Notes: generated by a model not told the origin, from the sequence alone. DNA of 60,000 nt from Nymphaea colorata (GCF_008831285.2 NC_045150.1:6710001-6770000), one strand, 5' to 3'; counted from the stretch's first letter, positions 34,542 through 46,389 are shown. Numbers and translations: made by a program.

Positions 34542-37500
34542 ATGGAGAATGAAGTTTCGGGGGAAGCGAAGCAGTCGTCTTCCTACAGATACTGGGTTCG
34601 AGAAACCACTGACGCCGCGGCACCACCCCCGGTTCCCCGCAAACTCTCTGCTGATGATCTGACGAAGCAGCAACAGCCTGCACCCTTGGGTTCGGTTTGG
34701 AATCATGTACGTTGATCGTGCTTATTCAGATATTTCGTTTTTGTGATGGATACCGTAAATATGGTTGCGTTACTTTTTTCTTTTCCTGCATGGTTTGGGA
34801 GGACCCAAGTACTCTCTTTCGGGTCCACGAAACAACCCTCAGATATCTTTTTCTCTTTGGGAAGGTGCAGAAGCGAAACAGCCAACCTATTGATATTGGC
34901 AGACCAAAGAGATTCTTCCAATGTATAATTTCTCGGCCAAATGTAATTCATAATTATAGGAAGAAGACCCATCAAATGGAGATTTTTTTTTCACCATATT
35001 GCGATTATTAAACACTGTATATAAGGGCCATGACTACAAACAGTAGTACATTTTTTATCATGAAATACCAATTGTTTGCTGAACCAGTTTGAAACTCTAG
35101 TCGCATTAAAGATGAAAGGCCTGTATTAGATTGATCGATTATTCGTGAAGGTTAGCTTTAAGTGATGAAACTATCGACTAAATCTAGATTCAAATCTTTC
35201 CTGCGTGTCCAGGCTTACCATGACGATAAAGGCATCAGGAGGTCTTTTTGAGATGTCACGAGAAAAAAATATGGCCCTTGATACAAAGGGTTGGATATAT
35301 GCGTGCAAATGTGATAAATCATGTATCATACTTTGGCTTATATCCTAACGAGGTAACACTTTTAGGGTACTGTAGGTCTCTAACCAACTTTGTTAAGATT
35401 TCGGAATTTAAAAGTGTAAATAGAGAATAGATACAAAGATAGGAAAATAACAGACTCAAATCTTTCCAAAACATCAAAAACATGGAAAACATAAAGAAAA
35501 TGAAACTTCAGTAACGCAAATTCTAGATGTAAAGTTGGACTGTTGTGGGACATAGTATAAAATCTTCATGTTATGATAATGTCAGATGTTTTTATATCAT
35601 TCCCCAGGTGTACCTCTGTACACACGTGTATCATAGGTTTTGATTCTATAAGTTTTTAATCTATTCCAGTTCATTGTTGAGGCTGCATATGAAGTGTTTT
35701 CAGCAATGGAACTGTTGATATCCCCTTTATCAAGTGGCTTATTTGAAGGGGTCAATGTCTTAACTTTAAAACAATTATATGTACACTTGGTGGGAGTGTA
35801 GGATGTTTATAAGAGGTTTAATATGAATATACTTCCAATTTCTAGACTCTAGAGGAGTGTTAGGAAGATTCATTTGTACTCACCTCCAATTTCTAGATTC
35901 CAAAGAAGTATTAGGAGGTTTACTTATGAATGCACTTCCAGTTTCTAGACTCTAGAGGACTATTAGGAAGTGATCTATTTATTTGCCTCTTAACTCCTAG
36001 ACTCTGCAAGAGTGTTAAGAGGTGCCACATATACTTAATTGTAACAGCCACCGGCGACTACTTTAGTTGTAGGATAGCTGTAGAACTCAGGTTGAGTATG
36101 TCCTAAGAATTAGCACGAAGACAAGCAATCAGGTGTGTTGCTTGAGCCTTGGAGGGCCTACTAGTACGTACATCCCTGAATCTGATAAAATTGCACGTTT
36201 AGGTGCGCCAAACATGGGATTGGCAAGTGCAGGTTTAATCAGTATTCAATTATTTTGATAAGATACAGGTGTGTCAACTCTCTCTGGGACTCATTTTGCT
36301 TTCCTGTTGGGGTAACTTTCATTTTCCAGGCCATTACTTTCAAAAATATAGATGGCATCTCTTAACCATTTTCCAGCTTGGGTGACTGTAAGGCAGCTGA
36401 AATCTTGAGCTCTTTTGGAGTGCAACTTGTTGGAAGCAGTTTACTAGGGTATTGTATACTAGATGTCATCGACTGTCTCAATCATCACCAATTTTTCCTA
36501 CTCCCAGAATCCTTCTTGTCTCATAGTATTCACGCTGCTCCTTATTTTTACACCTTCTAACTGTCCCAGGTGGAAGCCTATCAATGCTAGGTGGTCTGGG
36601 CTCATCTAAGCAAGTAAAATGCTACCATGGTTGAAGAAAGTTCCTATTATGCTTGGGCTTGGCTTGTTTAAGTCTCATCATTTCTTTGGGAGGATCAACA
36701 AACCAAAGTTTGGTACCACTTTCAGGACCAAATTCATAAATAAGATGGGCTTTTCTGAACCTTATTAAATTCATATAACCGAACATAGGACACACTCTTT
36801 TTACTTGGCATGAGTCTGATCTGCAGGCTTCTTGGCTGAAATTCTCCAATGACATTGCGATGTCTAAAGAAATTATTTTGATAAAAATAAAGATGTCCCT
36901 GTGATTGGACTTTATGTTTAAAAGAAAATCGCTACTGCATTTGAAGATAAAGACACTAATAAAGTTTGCAAGGGAACCATTCCTCATCTTATTTTTCATT
37001 TTCTGCATACGCTAATTCCTAAACTTGTTTGCAGGCAGGAACTTGGGAAGAGAGGAATCTTAACACATGGGCTACAAGCAGGATAAAGGTTTGTGATAAA
37101 AGTTTGGAAATACAATGTGAAGAATTTATTTGATTGGCAATTCTGCTCAAGTTTTTTATCCTTATATTGCAGGACCTGCTTACTTCATTGGACTCTTTAG
37201 AATTTTCAGGGGGCAAAGCAGGCATTTCAGAAGTGACAGAGTGCAGTGGAGATGTGAGTCTCCTTTTATTGCTAGTTGTACTATTAGTGAATGCTCTTTC
37301 ATTGCATGCTGGAAGTCAACCATGCTGGAAACATCATTTGTATGCATATTCCTTACGCAGTGTCTCTAGCTGATGTGTTGGTCTTTCCTCTTGGTACGTT
37401 TCAGGCATTCCTGGTGACAGTGCGCAATAAGAAGCGGGTTGGTTACACCTATAAAATATCACTGAAGTTCAAAGGCAAGTTACTCTTGGTCAAAATGATT

Positions 37501-37704
37501 GTAGTTTTTCCCTTAGTTGTGTTTCCTTAACTAGGTGAAGGAATGCGACAGGAGAATGGCTGGTTAAAGAGGAAAATAAAGCTATGAAGGGCTTCATAGA
37601 TATTCATGAGTTCTCCTTTGGGGAGCTTGACGACTTGCAGGTATGCTGCATACGGTTGATGAACCTATGGAAAATGATGGTTCTTTGAAGTGTAGTAAGA
37701 ATAA

Positions 37705-37748
<44 letters not shown>

Positions 37749-38283
37749 ATATATATATATATATCCATTTGGGATAGTCAGTTTTGAAAACAAGTACTGT
37801 AGCTGCTTCAGAAATGTTTAGGTGTATGTTGACCATGGAAATGGCTATTTTATTCTGTGTTAAATCAAAGTGCTGGACTGGTTGTCCTGGAGATAATTTA
37901 AGAAAATATATTTTTTTTTGTAATTTTTTTCTGTATCATACTTCAAAGAATTCCTGTGATGGAGGTTAAAAAACCTTGAGCTGCTTCAACTGCTGTTTGT
38001 TGGCACAATTAGTGAATAGTCCTTTTCGCAAGTGCCTTTTGGGAATCCTAGATGTTCTGAGATGTCTTCCTTTCAATATGGCATGCCAGTCCAGCACATC
38101 ATTTACGACAAAAAAATAGCTACATGAACTCACTTGTTTGATTTGCAGATTGAAGTTAGATTGAATGAGGAGAAAGATCTGCTGGAGGACGAGAGGTTAA
38201 GAATATTGAATGATGTTAGGTTGTTCTTGCCATCCATCCGCAACCAACTGTCAAAATTCGAAGAGGAGCTCAAGGACAGGTAA
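34542..38283 (+). CDS. Aha1/Hch1-like activator of Hsp90 ATPase
   Basis: Six coding exons join in frame: 34542-34706, 37035-37088, 37173-37253, 37405-37474, 37552-37640 and 38149-38283, giving 197 residues. The first 55 residues are a Pro/Ser/Gln-rich tail ([13 protein letters not shown]). From residue 56 the protein has the Aha1 N-terminal domain: [79 protein letters not shown], ending FEEELKDR. This matches the plant family represented by Arabidopsis At5g58110. It has only the N-terminal domain, like yeast Hch1, and lacks the C-terminal AHSA1 domain. The family binds the Hsp90 middle domain and stimulates ATP hydrolysis in the cytosol. All splice sites are GT-AG except intron 4, which is GC-AG. 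No frameshift or stop is seen; it looks functional. Confidence 0.93.
34707..37034 (+). other. Intron 1 of the Aha1-like gene (2.3 kb)
   Basis: Donor GTACGT, acceptor TTTGCAG. The intron is much longer than the other four (84 to 508 bp). It contains a minisatellite (35792-36026) and otherwise no recognised element. The short frames inside it are not supported as exons. Confidence 0.9.
35792..36026. repeat. Minisatellite, ~52-bp unit, about 4.5 copies
   Basis: Units follow the pattern GGAGTGTTAGGA, then a variable AT-rich middle, then CTTCCAATTTCTAGACTCTAGA, at about 35792, 35852, 35906 and 35958, with a partial unit near 36010. It lies within intron 1 of the Aha1-like gene. Confidence 0.8.
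37475..37551 (+). other. GC-AG intron 4 of the Aha1-like gene
   Basis: The exon ends TTCAAAG and the intron starts GCAAGT; the acceptor is GCGACAG. Joining here restores KFKGEW, the conserved protein sequence; no GT donor nearby gives an in-frame product with those residues. The donor otherwise matches the strong AAG/GCAAGT pattern typical of GC-AG introns. Confidence 0.85.
37708..37764. repeat. (AT)n/(GT)n microsatellite in intron 5
   Basis: An AT run with a TGTGTGT interruption inside the fifth intron of the Aha1-like gene. It produces a spurious Tyr/Ile-rich frame on the - strand. Confidence 0.97.
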
Positions 38284-38512
38284 GAGGGCCTGATTTAGTC
38301 AGGCTTTTCAATAGCCACAGGCTCTCCCTCTCTATGGAATATGATTCATTTGTTGGTTATCTCATCATGTTACACATCCGCAACAAACTGTCGAACTTCG
38401 AAGAGGAGCTCAAGGACAGATGAGAGGGCCTGATTTAGTCTGGTCTCTCAAAAGCCACAGGCTCTTTCTCTCTCTATGGAATATGATTCATCTGTTTGTT
38501 ATATCATGTTGT
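38235..38512 (+). repeat. Tandem duplication of the last-exon end and 3' UTR
   Basis: 38235-38371 (the final 15 codons of the Aha1-like gene plus about 90 bp of 3' UTR) is repeated at 38375-38512, a 140-bp period. The second copy still reads [15 protein letters not shown] and a stop (TGA instead of TAA). In the first copy the stop codon lies inside CAG/GTAAGA, a perfect donor consensus; the second copy has CAGATGAGA. The second copy would normally be 3' UTR. Confidence 0.9.
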
Positions 38513-40120
38513 TAGATAATTTAACTCTTAAATCTTGTTACATTTAATATCCCAGGAAATGAGAGACACGTGTGCAGTCAAATCCTCTAATACACTTTTT
38601 TTTTTTCTTTCATGAGGATCACTTGCCAGTCTGTTTTTTGCACAAGTGGCTACTTTATAAACTCTTCTGTCTGATTTTTTGATGAAGTTCATTTCCCAAC
38701 TGCTCCTTTTAAGTATTTCACGGGAACTATTCCTTTCAAGTATCCAAAATCTTTTTTACAACATACATGTGACCAAACAATGGTTCGTACGTGAACTATA
38801 AGAATGTCTGGTCTAATGGAAATGAGATTGAAGCATGCATGTTATTTGGTGATATCCAGGCCATTTTACAAGTCTTCATCCGCAGTACCAAGTTTTCTGT
38901 TCAATACGCTAGGAGTAGTCAACAGCTTGCAATTTCATATGCTGTTCCGCTCATTAAGGAAAGGGTGCATCTGCCGTTGGTTGAAGTTAGGTGTTTGCCT
39001 TTCATACCAATTTCAACCCCAGGAAAAATATTTTAGATTTTCAAGGTTCTTCGAAATACTATAAAACCAAGACTCAGAGGATTACTTCAACCCTTTATTA
39101 GTTCTTAGTTCACGCGCTTAAGCATTGGGGTGTCCTTCTGTGCATTCAAGGAGTCGCTTTATGTATACCTTCTTTTCTAAATCTCTACGTAAGAATGCAT
39201 TTTCAACATTCAATTAAGTAATTGACTATTGGTTATCAACTACCAAAGACATTCAGAATGCTACATGTGTAAACGAAACAATGGGTGTTCCTGTAAAGTG
39301 TGAAGCATAATTTCCTAAAATTGAGCATTAAGCACTGGGATCAGTTGGAAACCACAAACTATATCACACGCATTAGTCATTACATTCCATGAAATAGCCA
39401 TTCCAAGCACATCTTGTCTAAGCGACAAGTTGAGCAGCAGGCATGTTCCACACACGGGTGCCCGCGCACATGTGAAAAGATCTGCCAAATCAAAAGACAC
39501 ACAGATTTTCAAGATACAATAAATGACTTAAACAAACTTGGCATGATCTTCAAATCGACATATCCTAAAGAATATTGTAAAATCAATGCATCTCTGATTC
39601 TCTAGTCCCGAAAATATATTTATCCGTAATAAGTATTCTCCTGAAAGAACACCTAACTATTTGAATGTTCACCAATATCTTACATTTTATGAAGAGACGA
39701 AAGAAAAATCATAGGAATGCAATCTCTCGTGATCTGCAATCTCTCGTGATCTCAAGTAGCTTAAGTCAAGTTGTTAATGTTGGCATGTCCATTAATTGGT
39801 ATCGGATCTATTACTCGACTTTCTGATTATATTAGGTTTAAATGTGTGAACACTATACTTCAGAAGTTCAAATATTATTCCGTTGTTTATAACGATTCTC
39901 AGTCACAATTTATCTTTCTTGAAATTCAAAGTTTCGAAATTTATGAAAATAAATTTGTTTAAATGGCTGAACACCTCTTTCTCCTGGTATGAAGTCAAGT
40001 CAAGGCTCTGGTTCTCTAGATAAGGAAAATTAAGTTTGATGATGTCGTGGAGTGGGTAGAGTAAGGACTTTTCTTAGTTTAGAAAGTGCCCAATAGTTTT
40101 TTTCTTTACGACAGTGAAAA
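38513..40120. other. Intergenic DNA downstream of the Aha1-like gene
   Basis: No gene is recognised apart from a Copia RT scrap at 39100-39262. The poly(A) site of the host gene presumably lies in the first few hundred bases, but I cannot point to a single signal. Confidence 0.4.
39100..39262 (-). pseudogene. Copia reverse transcriptase scrap
   Basis: On - the translation reads MSLVVDNQ, a stop, then SITQLNVENAFLRRDLEKKVYI, matching the RT segment around LDVKNAFLHGDLEEEVYM in plant Copia elements. The region continues into stops on both sides. It differs from the two long Copia copies (which have QMDVKTTFLN here) and is therefore a third family. Confidence 0.55.
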
Positions 40121-41850
40121 GATCAGAAATTAATTAAGTTTCAGCATTAATAACCGCTCTTCTCAGCAATGCTTTTGGTTGAGAGTGGTTTTGGACAACA
40201 TCTCGAAAGAGTGATTTAGAGACGCAAAAGCATTGCCAAGAAAGGGAGATGAAGAAAGAGGAAAAAGGGAGATGAGTGAAGGAAAGAGGGTTTCAGAAGG
40301 GGCAAGAAACTCTGGTTCATGTGTTGGTGGCCTCTATACCCAAATAAGGCTACTAATGTGCAAGTTAAAGTGCATTAAGGCTCTGTTTGGTTGGAGGGAA
40401 AGGGAGGGAGCCTCTTTCCTTTCATTTTCATTCTCTTTCTTTTTCATTCCCTTTCCCTCCCTTCTCTTTCCTTTCCTTTCCCTCCCTCCCTTTCCTTCTC
40501 TTTCCCTCCCTTCTCTTTCCTTTCCTTTCCATCCTCCCTTTCCTTCTCTTTCCCTCCATCCAAACGAAGCGTAAGGATGGTACCTAAACAGTATGAGCAC
40601 TTTGGTTCTTATATGAGCGGTGGGATAACCTTCTGCCTCCCCCAAAACTTTTTTATTATAATGTCAAAGCAGACTGGCCTTTTTCCGAATGCTCTGGTTT
40701 TAACATGGAAAAGATGGGATTGATTTGCAATAAGATATGTTTTTAACTGGACTTATAGACATATACTTTTTGGCTGGAGCACCAGAGCTGGTTTTTATCT
40801 TGTCATCCAAATGCAGGTTTTCAAAAGTTGCTAAAAGCCAGGTTTTTGCAAAACCAAGCTTTTAAGGGTGTCATGCAAACACCCCCGAACAGGATTTTCA
40901 ACCACCACCATCATACATCTGCTAACATTATTTTAAGATGATAATTTGAGGAAAGTAGGATGTCTTACCCTATTCAGTTCTTGCCAGGATCATCTTTACG
41001 CAAACGCAAATCTGTTTTGAGAAAATACAAATCAATCCCAACAGCTGCCCAGAAAGATAATAGTTTCTTATGAGATTAGATGGTTTTCATTCTCTATTCA
41101 TTTGATTAGCCAAATTCCATTAGGAAAATGCAAACTCAGAGTAGTATATATCTTGCAATTTGGCCTAGACCATAATCAACTCATGTCTACTACTTGGTGT
41201 CCTCGCATATGACTGACAGATCTTGCCTTGATTTCTCAAAGCTACCTCTTAATTCAAATGGACATTGTGCAAAATCAGGTTTGATGGATTTGTATATATA
41301 TTTAATCCTGGTTTTCATTCATGAATTGGGCAAGAAACTCTGGTTCATTTGGAAATGAAAAAATTAACATCTAAGTAAGAATTTGGATTGGATATCTAAT
41401 GGGATAATGGACATCAATATGGTCAAGTAAAGTTTCCTATATCTAATATCAATACATTTGGAAAGTCTGTTTTTTAAGTATTAGCATCTAAATTGGGTGT
41501 TGGGTTGCATTCTTTTATGAATCTAAAGATGGATTCCAAATTGGATTCAATTGTGAAATTAGAAATTGTATTCAAAGAGCGTGTGTTGTGTGTCAAGTCC
41601 ACTTCCTCACAAGCATTTAAGTATATATATGCGTCTCTAAATCACTCTTTCTTGAACCAGAGTTTCTTGCCCATTCTGAAACCTTCTTTCCTCCACTCAT
41701 CTTCCTTTTTCCTCTTTTTTCATCTCCCTTTTTTAGCAACGGTTTTGCGTCTCTAAATCACTCTTTCGAGATGTTGTCCAAAACTACTCTCAACCAAAAG
41801 CATTGCTCAAAGGGCGGTTATTAATGCTGAAACTTAATTAATTTCTGATC
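40121..41850. mobile_element. Foldback element with ~200-bp inverted arms
   Basis: The left arm 40121-40320 (GATCAGAAATTAATTAAG, CAGCATTAATAACCGC, AGCAATGCTTTTGGTTGAG, then purine-rich sequence to AAGAAACTCTGGTTCA) is complementary to 41652-41850. The interior has no coding region; it holds a Tourist-like MITE (40379-40571) and otherwise unrecognised DNA. Confidence 0.75.
40379..40571. mobile_element. Tourist-like MITE (PIF/Harbinger type), 193 bp
   Basis: It begins GGCTCTGTTTGGTTGGAGGG and ends, complemented, CGCTTCGTTTGGATGGAGGG. It is flanked by TAA on both sides (40376-40378 and 40572-40574), the 3-bp target duplication of PIF/Harbinger MITEs. The interior is almost pure pyrimidine on + (CCCTTTCCTT-type repeats), which creates long artefact frames on both strands. 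Confidence 0.7.
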
Positions 41851-42031
41851 TCTTCAGATGGAGCGGTGCGACCCCTCCATATGAAGAGATCAGAAATTAA
41901 TTAAGTTTCAGCATTAATAACCGCTCTTCTCAGCAATGCTTTTGGTTGAGAGTAGTTTTGGACAACATCTCGAAAGAGTGATTTGGAGAGATTTAGAGAC
42001 GCAAAAGGGTTGCTAAAACAGGGAGATGAAG
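41746..42031. repeat. Third arm copy, making a palindrome at 41746-42003
   Basis: 41888-42031 repeats the left arm of the foldback element in + orientation, immediately after the right arm. The two adjacent arms form a palindrome of about 115-bp arms around GCGGTGCGACCCC. The third copy differs from the others by small indels (an extra GGAGAGATTTAG). Confidence 0.8.
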
Positions 42032-42689
42032 ATTGTTCTATTTTCCTTTCTTGCTACTATTTTCACATATATACTTTTTTTGTTTTTGCCTATAAGATTG
42101 TTCTATTACTTCCATATACATATTCTACTTGCTGCTCCTCAGCAATTCTTGGCGCCCATTTCTTCGCAGTCCGCTAACTCCAAATAAGCGGTTAGTAAAA
42201 AAAAAAATTAATGCCGATGTAATTAAAAAACAAACAATGCAAGAAGCTTTTTAAATTTATTAAAACATTTGAAATAATTATTCATTAAAAAATATTAATA
42301 ACAGTGGACCGAACTCGAACCATCGCCAGCCAACTATTTAGGATCAATTCCCACGCCCACGAGTCCTGCCTCGTGGACAGAAGCTCATTTTCGTCCTAGC
42401 CTGTCTGACCAGACGGTCCACGCCTCGCTCACGCTTCTTCCCTTGCATTGCACCTCGACACACGTGGTGCGTCAAAGGGGCGCTTGACATAAATAACCCA
42501 AGAATGACCACCAAATAACGAAATCATGCATGCAACGCAAAGGCAAAAGTCTGAATCAAAACGCATGGCCGTTCTAGACATTTTCCGAGTCTGAATCAAA
42601 AGATGGTCAATGGGTTTAAGCAAAAAAATGTTGGGGGCATTCATAGGGTTTTAAAGTTGTCTAGATTTTGTTATTCAACTGAAAAATTG
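42032..42689. other. Intergenic DNA upstream of duplication B copy 1
   Basis: No gene. A GACACACGTGGTG string (a G-box core, CACGTG) occurs at about 42457, but no supported gene follows it. Confidence 0.35.
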
Positions 42690-43689
42690 CTGCTATGGAG
42701 GTCCACAGCTGCTGGCGGAGGTTGCCGCCGCCGCTGCCGCCACCACCACTGCCGGTGATGCACAAAATTTTTCTATGGGAAGACCTCCACTCACTCGGCG
42801 GCGTCCTTCTCCCTTCTTATATTCGTCATCACCATTTGTTATTGCCTTTCATAGTGAGGATGTGGATGCCTGATTTGGTGGATTCAAATCCTCAACGATA
42901 AGGTAATTCCTTCTTCTTTCTTTATTTGTTAATTTTCCTAATTACAATCAACCATTTTTTGTTATTTTGCAAAGCCAATATACATAATAAGATTGAGACT
43001 TCATACAGCTAAAGTATGAGCTGTTAGCTGACATCATCATACGATTTTCACTTTTCAGGACTTCACGGGCAACACCTTGACTGACTGGCTACCCAAATGC
43101 TGTTAGAAATTTTTTATAAAGAAAACTGAATTATACTTTTAAAAATTTTGACAGGGCCTAAAATGTAGTTTTTAAATTTTTATATAAGATAAATAAAATG
43201 TTTAAAAGTTACATGTATAAGTGGTTGGTACTGAACTACTTGTGTGTTTAATTACAAATCATCATCATCTAAGTATGTTGATCGAATGCTGCATGTAGTA
43301 CATATATATAAAGGAACTGAACCATGGCTCGAAAATCATCGCCCTCTCGAAAGATCCCTCTTCCTCTCTCGCGGTTTCTCTCTCCCTCGCTCACCGGAGG
43401 ATCCCCAACGCCGTAGCCAGGAACGGCCTTTTGGGCCGTCCCTCAGGTCTGCTTCCTCATCAGCAACCGGCGTCTTCGATGCTCCCCCTTCCCCTTCAGT
43501 TGCCATTGCTTCCAACTATTACTATTGGAGCTCACTGAGACTGGAAAAGCATTTTCAGGAACTATACTCATAAGCAATGTTGTTTAAGTGTGTGCACATG
43601 CCTCAAAGTCCATCAACACATCGAACAAACGCTTCGACGTGGCCTGGTGAGGCACACATTTACCACACTCACTATATTCTTCACGTCTT

Positions 43690-44005
43690 CCCAATAAGTC
43701 TTCTTTGGTTATATGCCAGGTATGCTAGGATTCTCCATTCCCAGTTATCAAGCCAGAATCTATCTTTTCTTCCATCTCTTATATGCCAGATAACAAATGG
43801 CTAACTTCCTCACATCCTCAATCTAAGTTTTGGTGAGAACCCAAATATTGTAATGCAGTCTCAAGAAAATCCCAGCCACTTGATCATAAGCCTTTGCTAG
43901 ATCAATTTTAACACTAATAGAACCAGTCCTGTTGGTAGACATAACAAAAATAATCTTATGTATAGTAACAAATGTCTGTTGGACACTTTTTCCGGATACA
44001 TTCAT
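43690..44005 (-). pseudogene. LINE reverse transcriptase fragment, copy 1
   Basis: On - the frame contains TGSISVKIDLAKAYDQVAG followed by FLRLHYNI, the RT motif around the first catalytic aspartate (KIDLAKAYD) of plant L1-type LINEs. A downstream piece reads DRFWLDNWEWRILAYL, the segment between RT and the zinc-binding domain. It continues directly into 43640-43690 after a 432-bp deletion relative to 44764-45786. Dead fragment. Confidence 0.75.
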
Positions 44006-44763
44006 GTGCTTTTTATGTCCAAATTATGCATCCAAATGCAGTTGCTTAAAAATGGTAATGGTAACTCATAGACACAGTCAATCTTTTCATTAATGATGTT
44101 AAGCACACTTAACAGGATACAAATTTGAGATTTGAATCTTACCCTTCTTGGAGTATTTTGTCCAAAAACGAGGAAGCTTGACTGCAGGATGATCTTTTAA
44201 TGCTGTATAATTTTCATTCATGTGACTTTTAAATCTTCATGTATAATACTCTACTTTCCTCATGTGCAACAGATAACAACACCAGCATTTGAGTAAAACA
44301 CATTTATACTGAGGACAGGAGCCCATGGTGTAGACATTCTTGGTATAGCTGTTGCCAGCCCAAGTTGATGCCATCTGCCCATACCAATGGCGTTACTGCT
44401 GGAAAAGGTTGTTGCTAGGGGCTCTTTTCCAATTGCAAGATTTCTGTAAGCACCATAATCACCAAAAACTTTCTCGGGTTTTAAGCAAAGAGGTTTTTTT
44501 TTTTGTATAATACAGCGAGCTAGAAAAAAAGGAAAAAATTTGCTAGATGCATGTGCCTCTCAGGCATCTGAATGGAGCGCCTTCTGTTTCTTTTCTAAAA
44601 ACAAGATAAAAGCAAAACATTTCAGTTTTTCCGATGCAACAGTGTCAGGAGATTGGGCTCCCATCCCATTTCACTAAAGAATCAAAGAATTAGAACAAAT
44701 AACAGGCAAGAAAGAAAAAAGAACAAGTAACAGGAGAGTCGGTTATATTTACTAAGCAGCAAG

Positions 44764-45786
44764 TTAGCAACTAAGAAAAAAAAAATTCCTCTGCATTCCA
44801 ATTCTCTTTTGCAGAAACAGATCTGCTCCTTCCCATTGAACATTCTCTCCTTGGTCTTTTATCATGAACACAACTCTCCATTGATTATCCTTTTGAGCTT
44901 CACTGATTGGAGCATGAAGTCGCATCCACCAAACGATGGCCAGTGGTTTGGCCTTAGCCCATAGGCACCCACTACAATGAGCCTTCCCTGGTACTTTACC
45001 ATCCATTTAGCCACACTCGATATATTCTTCATGTCTTCCCAAATGGCTCCTGCCAAATTTCTGTTAACCTTGCCTCTCACCTCATGAATTAATGCAATTC
45101 TTAATTTCCACGTATTCCATATCATTAGTGGGAAAGACATACGAAATGCCATTCCAGGCTGAGACCACCACTTCGCATTTGACAAACAAATGATTTATAG
45201 CTTCTTCTCCCTTTCACGCAGAATGCATCTATTTGCCAAACGGATTCCAAATTTTTTCAGTATATCTAAGGTAAGAGTTTTCCCCTGAAAGCTCAAATAG
45301 CTACACCAGATTGCCCTAGGAATTGACCCCGAGTCCCACAATCTTGTCCTCCAAATGTCTGAAACTTCTTTAACCTCTGAGCATCTCATAAATTTCAGAC
45401 CATGATAGATTGACAGCTTCAACTCCCAACCACATGAGTTTATCCCTTCTATTTGTCTAATCCGTCGTTTCCAATAAGTCTTCTTTGGTTATACGCCAGG
45501 TATGCTAGGATTCTCCATTCCCAGTTATGAAGCCAGAATCTATCTTTTCTTCCATCTCCTATATGCCAGATAAGCAAATGGCTAACTTCCTCACATCCTC
45601 AATCTAAGTTTTGGTGAGAACCCAAATATTGTAATGCAGTCTCAAGAAAATCCCAGCCACTTGATCATAAGCCTTTGCTAGATCAATTTTAACACTAATA
45701 GAACCAGTCCTGTTGGTAGACATAACAAAAATAATCTTATGTATAGTAATAAATGTCTGTCGGACACTTTTTCTGGACACATTCAT
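44764..45786 (-). pseudogene. LINE fragment, longest copy (RT to zf-RVT)
   Basis: Order on -: RT motif KIDLAKAYD (45604-45786), RFWLHNWEWRIL (about 45480-45560), then IWRTRLWDSGSIPRAIWCSY and TLDILKKFGIRLANRCILRE (zf-RVT, 45195-45422), then AFRMSFPLMIWNTWKLRIAL (44862-45185). This is the C-terminal order of a plant L1 polymerase with most of the RT domain missing. Stops and a frameshift after the zinc-binding segment show that it is inactive. Confidence 0.78.
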
Positions 45787-46056
45787 GTGATTTTTATGTC
45801 CAAATTATGCATCCAAATGCAGTTGCTCAAAAATGGTAATGGTAACTCATAGACACAGTCAATCTTTTCATTAATGATGTTAAGCACACTTAACAGGATA
45901 CAAATTTGAGATTTGAATCTTACCCTTCTTGGAGTATTTTGTCCAAAAATGAGGAAGCTTGACTGCAGGATGATCTTTTAATGCTGTATGATTTTCATAC
46001 ATGAGATTTTTAAATATTACCCATGTGTCTCACAAGATAGAAATCGAATTGTGATT

Positions 46057-46138
46057 ATTGGTAGACATGTAATGCTAATATGCAGGGTATCTTTCTTTAT
46101 TGGTAGACATGTAAAGCTAATATGCAGGGTATCATTAA
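46057..46138. repeat. 42-bp tandem duplication
   Basis: ATTGGTAGACATGTAA followed by GCTAATATGCAGGGTATC occurs twice head to tail. It is absent from the paralogous stretch near 44240, so it arose after the two LINE-containing blocks separated. Confidence 0.9.
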
Positions 46139-46389
46139 AAAAAATTACCTGAAAATTCATGTGCAACAGATGACAACACCGGCATTTGAGTAAAACACAT
46201 TTATACTGGGGACAGCAGCCCATGGTGTAGACATTCTTGGTATAGCAGTTGCCAGCCCAAGTTCATGCCATCTGCCCATACCAATGACGTTACTGCTGGG
46301 AAAGGTTGTTGCCTGTTGGTAGGGACTCTTTTCCTATTGCTAGATTTCTGTAAGCACCATAGTCACCAAAAACTTTGTGGGGTTTTAAA

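Noticed and set aside
38791-39064. Two overlapping 81-86 residue frames downstream of the host gene, considered as extra exons
   Set aside because: The Aha1-like protein is complete at 38283, and neither frame matches the AHSA1 C-terminal domain of longer family members.
40233-40723. Phe/Pro/Ser-rich frames on + and Glu/Gly/Arg-rich frames on -
   Set aside because: They are produced by the pyrimidine-rich interior of the Tourist-like MITE at 40379-40571.
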